From NCBI RefSeq assembly GCF_000497245.1, contig NZ_AWTC01000006.1:153057-217056 (forward strand): a stretch of 64,000 nucleotides of DNA, in the 5' to 3' direction. The first letter of the stretch is position 1. Each line of letters begins with the position of its first letter. Below the pieces are notes generated by a model. That model did not search any database. It was not told the DNA's origin and was given only the letters and a program-made list of their open reading frames with translations. The stretch comes from Sporolactobacillus laevolacticus DSM 442 (lineage in GTDB: Bacteria > Bacillota > Bacilli > Bacillales > Sporolactobacillaceae). Position numbers and translations under genes: made by a program. Positions 36,058 to 45,907 of the stretch are shown here, one piece after another.

Positions 36058-36648
36058 TCACTTATTAATGAGCAGTTGGTAAATACGCGTGCCAATCGTT
36101 GGATCCAATGTTGCTGCGATTTTATTCAGTTCTCTCTGCGCAAGTACGACCTGCTTCGACTCATCTTTCCCATGAACCTGAAGCAAACGATTAAATTCTT
36201 TTGAAATGAGACGAATTTTCTTTTCATCAATTAATTTTCCAGCCAGAAACAACGTGCCTGTTCGGCCTGATTCAGGCTCTATGACCGTCCATTTCGTATC
36301 CGGCTGATTTGAGATCATTCGGCATGTCACTCGATTTGTCGCATCCGCTACAACGAGCAAAACATCCTGTTGATTCTGTGGAACTACCCTTACAACTTCT
36401 TCAAGTTGATTCAACATGTCTTTATCTAATGGATACGGTTCCTTCTTGAACGGAAATTCTTTTTTTATACGGCTCCATGCCTCCGAACTTCCCGTGCAAG
36501 CGATAAACTGGCATTCAGATATTCGAAAAAAACTTGGCTTTTTTCCCGGTTTGATTTGCCAGTTGCCCTCTTTGTCAAACTCGACTAGATTGCCATCACT
36601 AACGGCTGAAATCCATTGTTCTGTCGCTATGATTGATACAAAGCTCAT
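36058..36648 (-). CDS. Unknown 196-residue cytosolic protein, possibly Ntn-hydrolase-like
   Basis: I do not recognise the family with certainty. MSFVSIIATEQWISAVSDGNLVE followed by FFRISECQFIACTGSSEAW resembles the start of Ntn-hydrolase-fold proteins, which detect a self substrate with strand-rich beginnings. No signal or membrane segment is seen. ATG at 36648 follows GAAGGTGA. It stands alone, upstream of pyruvate oxidase on the other strand. Confidence 0.55.
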   Translation of the reverse strand: MSFVSIIATEQWISAVSDGNLVEFDKEGNWQIKPGKKPSFFRISECQFIACTGSSEAWSRIKKEFPFKKEPYPLDKDMLNQLEEVVRVVPQNQQDVLLVVADATNRVTCRMISNQPDTKWTVIEPESGRTGTLFLAGKLIDEKKIRLISKEFNRLLQVHGKDESKQVVLAQRELNKIAATLDPTIGTRIYQLLINK

Positions 36649-36822
36649 GATTTCACCTTCCCTTGCATCCTTGTTTCTATTATAGAAATAGAATAGTTGA
36701 AACAAAAGTAAAAGTTGAAGCGATTTTTATATATAGATGAGCATTTCCATTTGCTTTTTTCAGGAATAGTCATAAAATAGACCCATAAGGTTCATTATTT
36801 TGTCACATTTATATATATAGAA

Positions 36823-36855
36823 GTCTTGAATTAATTACTTAATTAAATTCAAGAC
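36823..36855 (+). promoter_or_regulatory. Inverted repeat upstream of pyruvate oxidase
   Basis: GTCTTGAATT and AATTCAAGAC are perfect 10-bp arms 13 bp apart, ending 31 bp before the ATG. It may be an operator or a stem in the leader. Confidence 0.65.
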
Positions 36856-36886
36856 AATAGCTCACTTCTGAAGGAGGAACCCAATT

Positions 36887-38617
36887 ATGGGAAAGGTAAA
36901 AGCAAGTGAAGCGGTGGTCAAGTTATTTGAAAACTGGGGTATTGACCATATCTATGGTATCCCCGGCGATTCGATCAACACGATGGTTGAAGCACTAAGA
37001 AAAGAAGAAAGCAAGATTAAGTTTTATACCGTCCGGCATGAAGAAGTAGCCTCACTAGCCGCTGCAGCCTACTCAAAACTTACTGGAAAGATCGGTGTTT
37101 GTCTGGCTATCGGAGGACCTGGTGCGATTCACTTGTTGAATGGTATGTATGACGCCAAGATGGATCATGTACCTATGCTTGTTCTTGTCGGCCATATTCC
37201 GGCAAGATTGACAGGCACAGATTATTTTCAGGAAGTGAACACGGTCGAATTATTTAAGGATGTCGCAGTGTACAACAAGGATATTACAAGCGCCGAGAGC
37301 TTTCCGGCAGTTGTCAATCAAGCAATCCGTACCGCTTATCAAGAACGCGGTGTCGCGGTTCTGTCTATTCCGGATGATATTGTACTCGGTGAAATTTCTG
37401 ATAATATCCCGCAATTATCCACGGTTTTTGAAAAGAAAAATCCTGGTCTCGTTCAAAATGATTTGAACGATGCTGTCGCTTTGATAAACAGCGCCAGCAA
37501 TCCGGTAATCCTGGCAGGCGTCGGTGCAAAAAGTGCCAAAAAAGAATTGAGATCATTTGCCGAACGTATTTCTGCCCCGGTAGCGATCACACTACCAGGA
37601 AAAGGCGCGATTGCCGATGATCACCCGAACTTTGTCGGAAACATCGGCAAAATCGGAACGAAACCTGCATATGAAGCGATGAAGAGCGCGGATCTGCTCA
37701 TTATGGTCGGCACCGATTATCCGTATGCCGCTTATCTTCCGGAAGGTGCGAAATGCGTTCAAATCGATATCGATCCTGTCAAAATCGGCAAACGCTACTC
37801 CGTCACTGTCGGCATTGTCGGCGACGCTTCCGAGGCGCTTTCCTATCTGACAGAGCATACAACACCTGTTACTGACCGTCCATTCCTGAAGACTTGCCAG
37901 AACAAAATGAACACCTGGTGGAAATGGATGGCTGAAGACCAAGACAAAAAACAAACGCCGATTGCGCCTGAAGCACTGATGTCAGCCATTTCATCCATTT
38001 CTGAAGAGGACACCATTTATTCCGTAGATGTTGGCACGTCAACCGTATGGTCTACGCGCTATCTCAAAATTTCAGAAAATCAGGACTTTATCGTCTCAGC
38101 ATGGCTAGGGACAATGGGCTGCGGTCTTCCGGGAGCAATCGCTGCAAAACAAGCATTCCCTGATCGTCAAGCAATTTCCATCAGCGGTGACGGAGCCTTT
38201 GCAATGGTGATGCAAGATTTCGCAACTGCTGTTTACTACAAAATGCCATTGATTTGCGTTGTACTTAACAATAGACAATTGTCTTTCATCAAATATGAAC
38301 AACAATCTGCCGGTCAATTAAAATATGCCGTTGATTTCGGCGACATTGACTATGCTAAGTTTGCTGAAGCATGCGGCGGTATGGGCTTCCGCGTTGAGAA
38401 ATACGAAGATCTGCAACCTGCACTCGAACAAGCTAAAGCTGCGGATGTACCGGTCATCCTTGATGTTGTGGTCGACGTTGACGCCGCTCCGCTGCCAGGC
38501 AAGATTGTGATGGACGAAGCGAAAGGCTATGCCAGATTTACTGCTAAATCAATCGCTGAAAATCATAAGTTAGAAAAAATGCCGCCAATGAAGACTGTTG
38601 TCCGCAGATTTCTATAA
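36887..38617 (+). CDS. Pyruvate oxidase
   Basis: The 576-residue ThDP enzyme shows the N-terminal HIYGIPGDSINTMVEAL, RHEEVASLAA with the activating Glu, a middle FAD domain, and the C-terminal GDGAFAMVMQDFATAVYYKMPLICVVLNN that binds Mg-ThDP. It matches SpxB/PoxL-like enzymes, which turn pyruvate, phosphate and O2 into acetyl phosphate, CO2 and H2O2. The quinone-linked PoxB type is an alternative. GAAGGAGG precedes the ATG. The fragment at 38684 indicates a former tandem copy. Confidence 0.9.
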   Translation: MGKVKASEAVVKLFENWGIDHIYGIPGDSINTMVEALRKEESKIKFYTVRHEEVASLAAAAYSKLTGKIGVCLAIGGPGAIHLLNGMYDAKMDHVPMLVLVGHIPARLTGTDYFQEVNTVELFKDVAVYNKDITSAESFPAVVNQAIRTAYQERGVAVLSIPDDIVLGEISDNIPQLSTVFEKKNPGLVQNDLNDAVALINSASNPVILAGVGAKSAKKELRSFAERISAPVAITLPGKGAIADDHPNFVGNIGKIGTKPAYEAMKSADLLIMVGTDYPYAAYLPEGAKCVQIDIDPVKIGKRYSVTVGIVGDASEALSYLTEHTTPVTDRPFLKTCQNKMNTWWKWMAEDQDKKQTPIAPEALMSAISSISEEDTIYSVDVGTSTVWSTRYLKISENQDFIVSAWLGTMGCGLPGAIAAKQAFPDRQAISISGDGAFAMVMQDFATAVYYKMPLICVVLNNRQLSFIKYEQQSAGQLKYAVDFGDIDYAKFAEACGGMGFRVEKYEDLQPALEQAKAADVPVILDVVVDVDAAPLPGKIVMDEAKGYARFTAKSIAENHKLEKMPPMKTVVRRFL

Positions 38618-38634
38618 TTTAATGATCTAAACAT

Positions 38635-38679
38635 ACAAAAGACGTTCGTTTGGGATTTATTCCGAATGAACGCTTTTTG
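38635..38679 (+). terminator. Terminator of pyruvate oxidase
   Basis: AAAAGACGTTCGTTTGG pairs imperfectly with CCGAATGAACGCTTTTT around a short loop, with five T after. Confidence 0.8.
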
Positions 38680-38683
38680 TATT

Positions 38684-38858
38684 TACGAACAGTTGCACGA
38701 AGCATTTCAAGAAGCTCGGATCGCCCAAGTGCCAGTCGTTCTCGATACCAAAGTCGATAAGAATGATGCGCCTTTACCCGGTAAAATCATTTTACCGGAA
38801 GCGAAAGGCTATGCCGCCTTTTCTGAGTATAATGCGGATCAGCTCTCTATCATGTATC
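38684..38858 (+). pseudogene. C-terminal remnant of a second pyruvate oxidase
   Basis: EQLHEAFQEARIAQVPVVLD, then DAPLPGKIILPEAKGYAAFS aligns with the ending of the complete enzyme just upstream (DLQPALEQAKAADVPVILD, APLPGKIVMDEAKGYARF). About 500 residues are missing. The fragment ends inside a terminator that is its own. It is best explained as a tandem paralogue lost by deletion. Confidence 0.8.
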
Positions 38859-38902
38859 AAAAAAGCGTTCAGGCCCTTTTATCAGGTCTGAACGCTTTCT
38901 TG
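38859..38902. terminator. Bidirectional terminator after the remnant
   Basis: AAAAAGCGTTCAGGCC and GGTCTGAACGCTTTCTT pair around a 9-nt loop. It also stops the convergent 6PG dehydrogenase gene. Confidence 0.8.
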
Positions 38903-38911
38903 TATTGATCA

Positions 38912-39811
38912 TTATTTTTTTACTACAGCGTGGCCGCCAAATTCATTGCGCAACGCGGCAACAACTTTACCAGCAAATGTATCGCTTTCAAGTGAACGAT
39001 AGCGCATGAGCAATGAAAGAGCAATAACCGGTGTAGGCACCTGCATATCAAGCGCTGTCTCCAATGTCCACTTTCCTTCGCCTGATGAGGCCATGACACC
39101 GCTGAGTTTCTCGAGATCTCCATCCTTCGAGAAGGCATCTTCCAATAGCTCAACCAGCCAGCTGCGGATCACTGAACCGTGATTCCATACTTTTGCGACC
39201 GCCTGATTGTCATATGAAAACTCACTCTTCTGAAGCACTTCAAACCCTTCTGCAAGAGACTGCATCATCCCATATTCCACACCGTTATGCACCATTTTCA
39301 GAAAATGTCCGCTCCCCGCTTTACCTGTATACAGATAACCATCGGAAACTGAAATAGCTTTAAAAAGCGGTTCAAGGTAGCTAAAGGATCGTTCATCACC
39401 GCCGACCATAACGCAAGCGCCGTTTCTTGCTCCACTCATTCCTCCTGAGGTGCCGACATCCATAAACGAGACACCTTTATCCTTGCAAAGCTGGTAACGA
39501 CGAACGGAATCCGTGTACCTTGAATTTCCTCCATCAAGAACAATATCTCCTTCGTCAAGCAGAGAAAGCAAATTGTTCAGTGTCTGTTCCGTAGGATCAC
39601 CTGCTGGCACCATCATCCAGAAAACACGCGGTTTTTCAAGAGCATTAACAAGAGCTTCAATTGACGCGAACCCATCAATCCCCTCCGATTCAGCCGCTTT
39701 TTTTACCGCTTCCTGCGATAAGTCAAAAGCCTTGACTTCAAAACCATGTTCAGACATATTCAGAGCAAGATTGTATCCCATTTTTCCTAAACCAATTAAC
39801 CCAATTTTCAT
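38912..39811 (-). CDS. 6-phosphogluconate dehydrogenase, short NAD-type (YqeC/GndA-like)
   Basis: The 299 residues fit the short decarboxylating group (about 300, against 470 for the long form). KIGLIGLGKMGYNLALNM binds the cofactor, and DVGTSGGMSGARNGACVMVGG and KMVHNGVEYGMMQ carry the catalytic residues. It converts 6-phosphogluconate to ribulose 5-phosphate and CO2. ATG at 39811 follows AGGTGAT. Convergent with pyruvate oxidase. Confidence 0.92.
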   Translation of the reverse strand: MKIGLIGLGKMGYNLALNMSEHGFEVKAFDLSQEAVKKAAESEGIDGFASIEALVNALEKPRVFWMMVPAGDPTEQTLNNLLSLLDEGDIVLDGGNSRYTDSVRRYQLCKDKGVSFMDVGTSGGMSGARNGACVMVGGDERSFSYLEPLFKAISVSDGYLYTGKAGSGHFLKMVHNGVEYGMMQSLAEGFEVLQKSEFSYDNQAVAKVWNHGSVIRSWLVELLEDAFSKDGDLEKLSGVMASSGEGKWTLETALDMQVPTPVIALSLLMRYRSLESDTFAGKVVAALRNEFGGHAVVKK

Positions 39812-39903
39812 TTCAATCACCTAATTTATCAGTAGTTTATGTCTCTCTATTGTTAGTTTACCGCATACACGCGACATCTCCAAATCTATTTTACTCTCAG
39901 GTT

Positions 39904-40058
39904 GAATTTGTTCGAAAAGGAGGACAAAAAGGACCAAGAAGGTCAAGGAAACGCAGCTTTGAGCACCGGAGCGTATGCAAATAATACGTGAGGAGCGGAA
40001 AAGCAAGTTGACACAGAGATTCGCCGGTAATTTTTCCCGGACTTTTCGAACACCCTCA
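39904..40058. repeat. MITE-like repeat, short copy
   Basis: It shares with 20557-20783 the terminal TGTTCGAAAAG/CTTTTCGAACA, the GACCAAGAAGGTCAA part and TTTGAGCACCGGAGCGTATG. About 70 bp of the interior are missing. It lies just upstream of the 6PG dehydrogenase and MFS genes, divergent, so it may carry promoter signals for either. Confidence 0.75.
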
Positions 40059-40148
40059 TATAGAAAATCCTTCTTTTCAGGCAAAAAATTTCACAATCTT
40101 AAACTCATTTGATACGATTCTTTTGTTACATATTTGAGGAGGAGCACA

Positions 40149-41325
40149 ATGAAAACTTATCCGCTTTCACTATGGACATTGGTAATCGGTGCATTCGCTA
40201 TCGGAATGACAGAATTTGTGATTATGGGCCTGCTTCCTAATGTCGCCGCAGATCTCAATGTCTCCACTGCTGCAGCTGGCCAGCTTATTACGGGTTATGC
40301 GCTAAGTGTTGCCATCGGCGGCCCGATCATTGTTGTAGCTACGTATAAAATGGCTCGAAAAAATGTCCTAATGCTCCTAATGGCTATTTTCAGTATTGGT
40401 AACTTTTTTGCCGCGATTTCTGCAAACTATGGACTGTTGATGCTAAGCCGAGTAGTTACCGCGCTTGCCCACGGATCTTTCTTCGGACTCGGAGCGATTA
40501 TGGCTGCCAGCCTTGTTCCCAAGAATAAGCAAGCATCTGCGATGGCCTTAATGTTTTCCGGGCTAACAGTTGCTAACATTGTGGGTGTGCCATTTGGTAC
40601 ATTTGTTGGTCAACGTCTAGGCTGGAGAGCTAGTTTTCTCATTATCAGCTTGATCGGCATCGTCGCTGTTCTCGGTCTCTTTTTTCTTGTCCCTAAACAA
40701 GAAAACAAGCAGAAATCATCCTTATTAACAGAATTAGCTGTTCTTAAGAGCGGTCAGCTTTGGGTAACTTTACTGATTTCACTATTCAGCTTCGGAAGTG
40801 TGTTTGCATTTTTCACTTACATCATCCCTGTGCTTCAGAACATCTCCGGTTTTGGTGACCATGCCGTCGACTTTTACACTCGTTGTATTTGGCATCGGTG
40901 TAACCATTGGCAACTTGATTGGCGGAAGACTTGCCGATTGGCGTCTTAACGGATCCCTCATCGGTTTATTAGCGGCACTGGAACTCTTTTTCCTGATCTT
41001 ATTCTTTATTCAATCCAACGCCATCCTCATGGTTCTCGCCGTCTTTCTATTCGGTATTCTGGCATTTGCCCAATCGCCAATTTTGCAGTTCCGAAGCATG
41101 GTACTGTCCGAAGACGCTCCGCTGCTCTCGAGCACTTTAAATCAATCTGCGATGAATGTGGGCAATGCATCCGGTGCCTTCTTTGGAGGATTATCTGTCA
41201 GCTTCCTTCCGCTTAATTATCTTGCACTAACAGCACCTTTGCTATCGCTTGTAGGATTGATTCTTTTAATGTTGCAGCTCAGTCGGATTCGTGTAAAAAG
41301 GTCCGGAAAATCCATTTCAAATTAA
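40149..41325 (+). pseudogene. AraJ-type MFS transporter, frameshifted
   Basis: ATG at 40149 after GGAGGAG starts LWTLVIGAFAIGMTEFVIMG, typical of AraJ-like arabinose/drug efflux proteins. After NISGFGDHAV (about 40869) the frame is lost. The next frame gives FTLVVFGIGVTIGNLIGGRLADW and runs to 41325. Restoring it by one base gives about 392 residues, the usual length. A sequencing error is possible. Confidence 0.8.
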
Positions 41326-41402
41326 TGCTACTTTTTAGAAGTTCACGTTGAGTACTTTCTAACCATGTTTCATATAGTCGATCCGAAAATTGTTATTTAA
41401 GA

Positions 41403-41431
41403 AGAGAGCCATCACATGACGAGCTCTTTTT
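41403..41431. terminator. Terminator between MFS and glycosyltransferase genes
   Basis: AGAGC pairs with GCTCT and six T follow on the plus strand. Confidence 0.55.
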
Positions 41432-43621
41432 TCATATCGGATCTGTGTGCAAAGAAATGCGGAATGTCTCGGTCCTTCGATACGTATCGGCAAATATAAC
41501 AATCATTAGAAAAGGAACACTTAGCAATAGTATAAATATAGGCAAGCTCAAGTATGGACGATTTTCTCGCATATAGGCACGAAACTGAAGATCTTTCCCC
41601 TTCATCTCCATATTATTTTGAAAAAGAGTACCATTCAAATATAAGTCCCTTTGTTCGAACAGCCCTTTTCCATGCATAGCTAAATTAAGCGCTGAATCCT
41701 CAGTCCCCGACTGAAGATACACAGCTAGCCTGTAATTCCGTTTTCCAGGCAAAGTGTGCGTAAGTGGCAAATCAGATAATCGCCTTTTTGCTAACGAACG
41801 TTCAGAGAAGATCAGCTTTTCTATTTGTTTCTTCTCGGCTACCGAGTAAATACTCAATACATATACTCCTTTCCCCCGGGCACCTGCTTTTCCTAAAGAT
41901 ATATGGTCAAAAGGCCTTTCCGCGTGAAAGGTTTGCTGAACTGCATGTGATGCGTCGATGCGCGTAGTCAGTGCCCCCTTTTTTTGATTTTGATTAACTG
42001 CGTAACGATATTGCTCTGTTGCTGTCTGGGTCATTGGAACAACACGCAGGGCAGCGATGCTGATGAGCATACAAAACAGAATATGAGTCAATATATGAGG
42101 TACACCTCCGCGGAGCGCTTCGACAGTTCTATTTCTGATTCGCTCATCAAGATATTGCTTTGCTTCGTTTACCCCATAACAATTTCCAATCAGCATCGGA
42201 AAAAGAAAGAGGAGCGCATACCTCGGCTCAGCTTCCCATAAAAAAATGTAAAACAAATAATTTCCAAACAGCATGATCTGAATCAGCAAGCTGGTATCCG
42301 GCTTTTTTATTCTAAAAAAACGTATTACAGAAAGCAGCAGCAGGAACAAATTGACGATATGAAAAATTTGAATAATAAACAAAGTGATTTGCTTCTGTCC
42401 ACCGAAGAAATAATCAAATAGAAGGTTATGTTCAGATGTATTTCCTGTATACCAGTAATAGCCCATTGAACCATCTGCGTACACCCGGAACGCTTTTGCA
42501 AGCCATAAGCCAGCTAATTCGGCTGGTGTTTTTTTTGAAAGTCTTTCTTTGATTTCTTGCCAGTCCACCCTTTTCTTCTCTTCCTGAGTAGATGCAAGGA
42601 AGCTGCGTCTAAAATCTTCTATATGATATCGGCCCTGGTTTGAGAGTCCGAGCATAATCCAATGAACGGAAGGCATCTTGTATTGTTGAATTGAACCCAG
42701 ATGCATGTGATGCGTATACATTTGCAGAGGAAGCTGAAACGCGGTATAGGTGATCATGGTTAATGCAATCACCATGAGTGTTTTTTTTACTTTTGAACGG
42801 AGAAGCAGAAAAAGCACAAGCGCCGGCAAAAAAAGGATAAGATTCTGCCGAATAATGCATCCGATTCCCAAAAATACACATGCCAGAGCACCATAAACAA
42901 TGGTTCCACTCTGCTCATAGCGGAACCAAAGATAAATAAGCAACGGTGGCATCATGACCATCAACGTATCGGAATAAAAGTATAAGGTGTAAAAAAAGAT
43001 TGGCGCACAAGTAAGTACAAAGATTAGGAAAAAAGTACTCATTTTTCTGCCAAGAAGGAGTAAAACAAGCTTCCAGGAAAAATAAATCCCTACATTAAGC
43101 GTGATCATACATAGTGCATGATTGAACATAAACAACATTTGCATTTGGTCAATTGGAAAAAGACGGTATATCCAAAAAAGGATCAGTGTCACAGGAAGAT
43201 TGTTTGGATAAACATTAAAATAGATACTGTCGTCATGAACGCTCTTGTTTTTTAACAAATCCAGAGCTTTCATAATAATATGGCCGCCATCGATTTCAGG
43301 TGGTTGAATTCCACGGAAAGCTATAAGAATAAAGCACTCAAATAAGATAATCAGTGAAAATAAAATCAGAGCCCATCGGTTTAACACAAGTGCAGAGCAC
43401 TTGGAAAGCAGCCGATCTATAGACAAGAAAAAGAGAAAAACGACGATTGCAAAAAAGAAGAGCATTCCCGACAGCTCTAACGGCGAAGATGCTACATTTC
43501 CATAGTAACTGCCTGATCCCAGAAAAAAAGGTCCGATGACACTCATCATTAAAAAAAGGCTGACAAATAGCGCAAAAACGATGCAAAATGTCCGTATCAG
43601 GTAATTCTTAATGTTTATCAA
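41432..43621 (-). CDS. GT-C-fold membrane glycosyltransferase (GT39/PMT-like)
   Basis: This 729-residue protein has about 12 membrane helices over residues 1-530, a soluble beta-rich domain (about 545-690) and a final helix. Acidic loop residues (PPEIDGGHIIMKALDLL) after the second or third helix and RQNLILFLPAL fit polyprenyl-phosphate sugar transferases. Such enzymes pass sugars from a lipid carrier to wall or protein outside the membrane. The start is TTG at 43621 with a weak ribosome site. It stands alone. Confidence 0.75.
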   Translation of the reverse strand: MINIKNYLIRTFCIVFALFVSLFLMMSVIGPFFLGSGSYYGNVASSPLELSGMLFFFAIVVFLFFLSIDRLLSKCSALVLNRWALILFSLIILFECFILIAFRGIQPPEIDGGHIIMKALDLLKNKSVHDDSIYFNVYPNNLPVTLILFWIYRLFPIDQMQMLFMFNHALCMITLNVGIYFSWKLVLLLLGRKMSTFFLIFVLTCAPIFFYTLYFYSDTLMVMMPPLLIYLWFRYEQSGTIVYGALACVFLGIGCIIRQNLILFLPALVLFLLLRSKVKKTLMVIALTMITYTAFQLPLQMYTHHMHLGSIQQYKMPSVHWIMLGLSNQGRYHIEDFRRSFLASTQEEKKRVDWQEIKERLSKKTPAELAGLWLAKAFRVYADGSMGYYWYTGNTSEHNLLFDYFFGGQKQITLFIIQIFHIVNLFLLLLSVIRFFRIKKPDTSLLIQIMLFGNYLFYIFLWEAEPRYALLFLFPMLIGNCYGVNEAKQYLDERIRNRTVEALRGGVPHILTHILFCMLISIAALRVVPMTQTATEQYRYAVNQNQKKGALTTRIDASHAVQQTFHAERPFDHISLGKAGARGKGVYVLSIYSVAEKKQIEKLIFSERSLAKRRLSDLPLTHTLPGKRNYRLAVYLQSGTEDSALNLAMHGKGLFEQRDLYLNGTLFQNNMEMKGKDLQFRAYMRENRPYLSLPIFILLLSVPFLMIVIFADTYRRTETFRISLHTDPI

Positions 43622-43785
43622 GCCTACTCACATCCGGGTCATAAAATAATCCTGTCAATTTTATTTAGTATTTGTTCTATTCACCTCATTTATTACATAA
43701 AAGTGAGCACATTAGATGTCTTGACTTCACTCGGCCTAGGCGTAGAAAACACTCTTTAAAATTTTTCTCTTTTACAGCACAAAAA

Positions 43786-43814
43786 GGATGCGGCTGGTTT
43801 TTCAGCCGCATCCT
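43786..43814. terminator. Bidirectional terminator near fruA
   Basis: GGATGCGGCTG and CAGCCGCATCC form an 11-bp perfect stem around a 7-nt loop, with A/T runs at both sides. Confidence 0.85.
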
Positions 43815-43847
43815 CTATCAAATCTTTTTATTTTTTTTGCAATGACC

Positions 43848-45755
43848 TTATTTCTTCGCATCCACAGGTTTTTTCCACAAACCAAGAATCAGACCGGAAA
43901 TAATTGTACCAACTATGATGGAAACCAAGAAAAGGATCGCATGATTGCCTAGCAAGACTACAAAAATACCACCATGCGGTGCCGGAATATTGATCCCCCA
44001 TAACTGAGTCAAACCGCCGGCGATTGCCGCACCTATAACACTGGATCCAATAACACGAAGCGGATCCGAAGCGGCGAATGGGATTGCACCTTCGGTAATG
44101 AATGACAGGCCGAGCACATAATTGGTAATCCCTGCTTTTCGCTCATCTTCAGTAAATTTATTTTTGAACAATGAAGTAGCTAAAGCAATTGCAAGCGGTG
44201 GCACCATGCCTCCAGCCATAACTGCAGCCATCATCAATCCATTACTATTGCCGCTGCTTGTAAATACACCAATTGCGAATGTATAAGCCGCTTTATTCAC
44301 CGGACCGCCCATATCGACAGCCATCATACCACCCAGAACAACTCCAAGTAACACAGCATTACCCGTGCCAAGATGATTCAATGCGCCAATCAAACCTGTA
44401 TTAATAAATTTGAAAATCGGATCAAAAATATAGTACATTAAGCTGCCTGTAATGAGCAAGCCAAAAACCGGATAAAGCAGGATAGGCTTCAAACCGTCCA
44501 ATGTCCGCGGTAATCCCTTGAAAATATTCTTCAATAGGATAATGACCCATCCAGCAAGGAAACCGGCAGCTAAACCACCAAGAAAACCGGCATTAGAAGA
44601 AGCCGCTAAAAATCCGCCGACAACCCCTGGCATCAATGCCGGACGATCACCAATACTCATGGCAATATAACCAGCAAGAATCGCAATCAAGAAATGGAAC
44701 GCACCGGTATCACCACCGGCAATGGCACTTAACATCTGGAAAATTGTATTGTCTTTGCCAAGTCTCTCAAACAAGAATGACACGGCAAGTAAAATACCGC
44801 CACCAACAACGAACGGCAGCATATGCGAGATACCATTCATTAGGTCTTTATAAATTTTGCCCCATACTGAGGTTTTTGCACCCTCCGCCTCTTCTTCTGC
44901 AGCGCCACCTTCAGCATGGAAAACCGGAGCTTGTCCGTTCAAGGCTTTGTTAATTAATTCTTCAGGTTTGCGAATACCGTCACTTACCGGCGTCTGAAGA
45001 ACTTTCTTACCATCAAAACGCGCCATTTCTACCTTTTTATCTGCGGCGACAATGACGCCGGCAGCTCGTTCAATTTCATCTTTGGTCAGCACATGCTTAG
45101 CGCCTTCTGAACCGTTTGTTTCAACGCGAATGGCAACGCCCATTTCTTTCGCTTTCTTTTTCAGCGCATCTTCAGCCATATACGTATGTGCAATGCCTGT
45201 TGGGCATGCCGTTACTGCCACAACAAATTTTTCACTCGAAGAATCTGATTGGGCTTGTACCGGTTGCTGTGCCTCTTCTTTTGCTTCATCTGCATCATGC
45301 TCAGCTTGTTTATTATCAAAAAGCTTCCCTACTTCTGCTGCAGATTCCGCTTGCTTAACCTGCTCAACAAAATCATGATCAATAAGCAATCGTGACAAGG
45401 CAGCAAGTGTCTGGAGATGTACATCTGCAGCACCCTCAGGCGCCGCAATCATAAAGAATAGATATGAAGGCTGTCCGTCCAACGCCTGATAGTCAATACC
45501 CTGTTTGCTTCGTCCAAAGACTACAGTCGCTTCATTCACAGCTTTTGTTTTCGCGTGCGGCATAGCAATGCCGTCCCCAATTCCCGTGCTGGATTGCGCT
45601 TCACGCTTTAGAATCATTTCTTTAAATAATTTAGAATCATTTATTTTTCCATTTCTTTCAAGGCTGGCAATCAATTCATCAATCGCGCCTTCTTTGGTTG
45701 TCGCCTGCATGTCCAAGACCATCGTACGTTCAATCATTAGATCTGTGATTCTCAT
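43848..45755 (-). CDS. fruA: Fructose-specific PTS transporter, EIIABC
   Basis: The 635 residues form IIA (1-150; phospho-His67 in GIAMPHAKT), a linker rich in E and A, IIB (175-275; phospho-Cys184 in VTACPTGIAH) and a IIC domain with about 10 helices from 300. It brings in fructose as fructose 1-phosphate. The usual partner, 1-phosphofructokinase fruK, is not in the operon. A cre site precedes the gene. Confidence 0.95.
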   Translation of the reverse strand: MRITDLMIERTMVLDMQATTKEGAIDELIASLERNGKINDSKLFKEMILKREAQSSTGIGDGIAMPHAKTKAVNEATVVFGRSKQGIDYQALDGQPSYLFFMIAAPEGAADVHLQTLAALSRLLIDHDFVEQVKQAESAAEVGKLFDNKQAEHDADEAKEEAQQPVQAQSDSSSEKFVVAVTACPTGIAHTYMAEDALKKKAKEMGVAIRVETNGSEGAKHVLTKDEIERAAGVIVAADKKVEMARFDGKKVLQTPVSDGIRKPEELINKALNGQAPVFHAEGGAAEEEAEGAKTSVWGKIYKDLMNGISHMLPFVVGGGILLAVSFLFERLGKDNTIFQMLSAIAGGDTGAFHFLIAILAGYIAMSIGDRPALMPGVVGGFLAASSNAGFLGGLAAGFLAGWVIILLKNIFKGLPRTLDGLKPILLYPVFGLLITGSLMYYIFDPIFKFINTGLIGALNHLGTGNAVLLGVVLGGMMAVDMGGPVNKAAYTFAIGVFTSSGNSNGLMMAAVMAGGMVPPLAIALATSLFKNKFTEDERKAGITNYVLGLSFITEGAIPFAASDPLRVIGSSVIGAAIAGGLTQLWGINIPAPHGGIFVVLLGNHAILFLVSIIVGTIISGLILGLWKKPVDAKK

Positions 45756-45820
45756 TGATGCTACACTCCTTCATTCTTTAATCACTTCTTGTAGAGCAAT
45801 AAAGCCGAACTCAATAGTAA

Positions 45821-45835
45821 AGGAAACGATTCCAA
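45821..45835 (-). promoter_or_regulatory. CcpA cre site upstream of fruA
   Basis: On the minus strand TTGGAATCGTTTCCT fits WTGNAANCGNWWNCW at every position. It lies 66 bp before the fruA start and implies carbon-catabolite repression. Confidence 0.75.
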
Positions 45836-45907
45836 TTTATTGCCTTCTCGATCGGCATCATATCTGATTCCGATCAAATTCCGTTTCAGGGGCTGTCACG
45901 ATCACTA

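Noticed and set aside
38666..38730. Start codon and N-terminus for the second pyruvate oxidase fragment
   Set aside because: The ATG lies inside the terminator of the first gene; the similarity begins only after it.
45756..45907. Possible fruK remnant between fruR and fruA
   Set aside because: All three minus frames were read; none shows 1-phosphofructokinase motifs.
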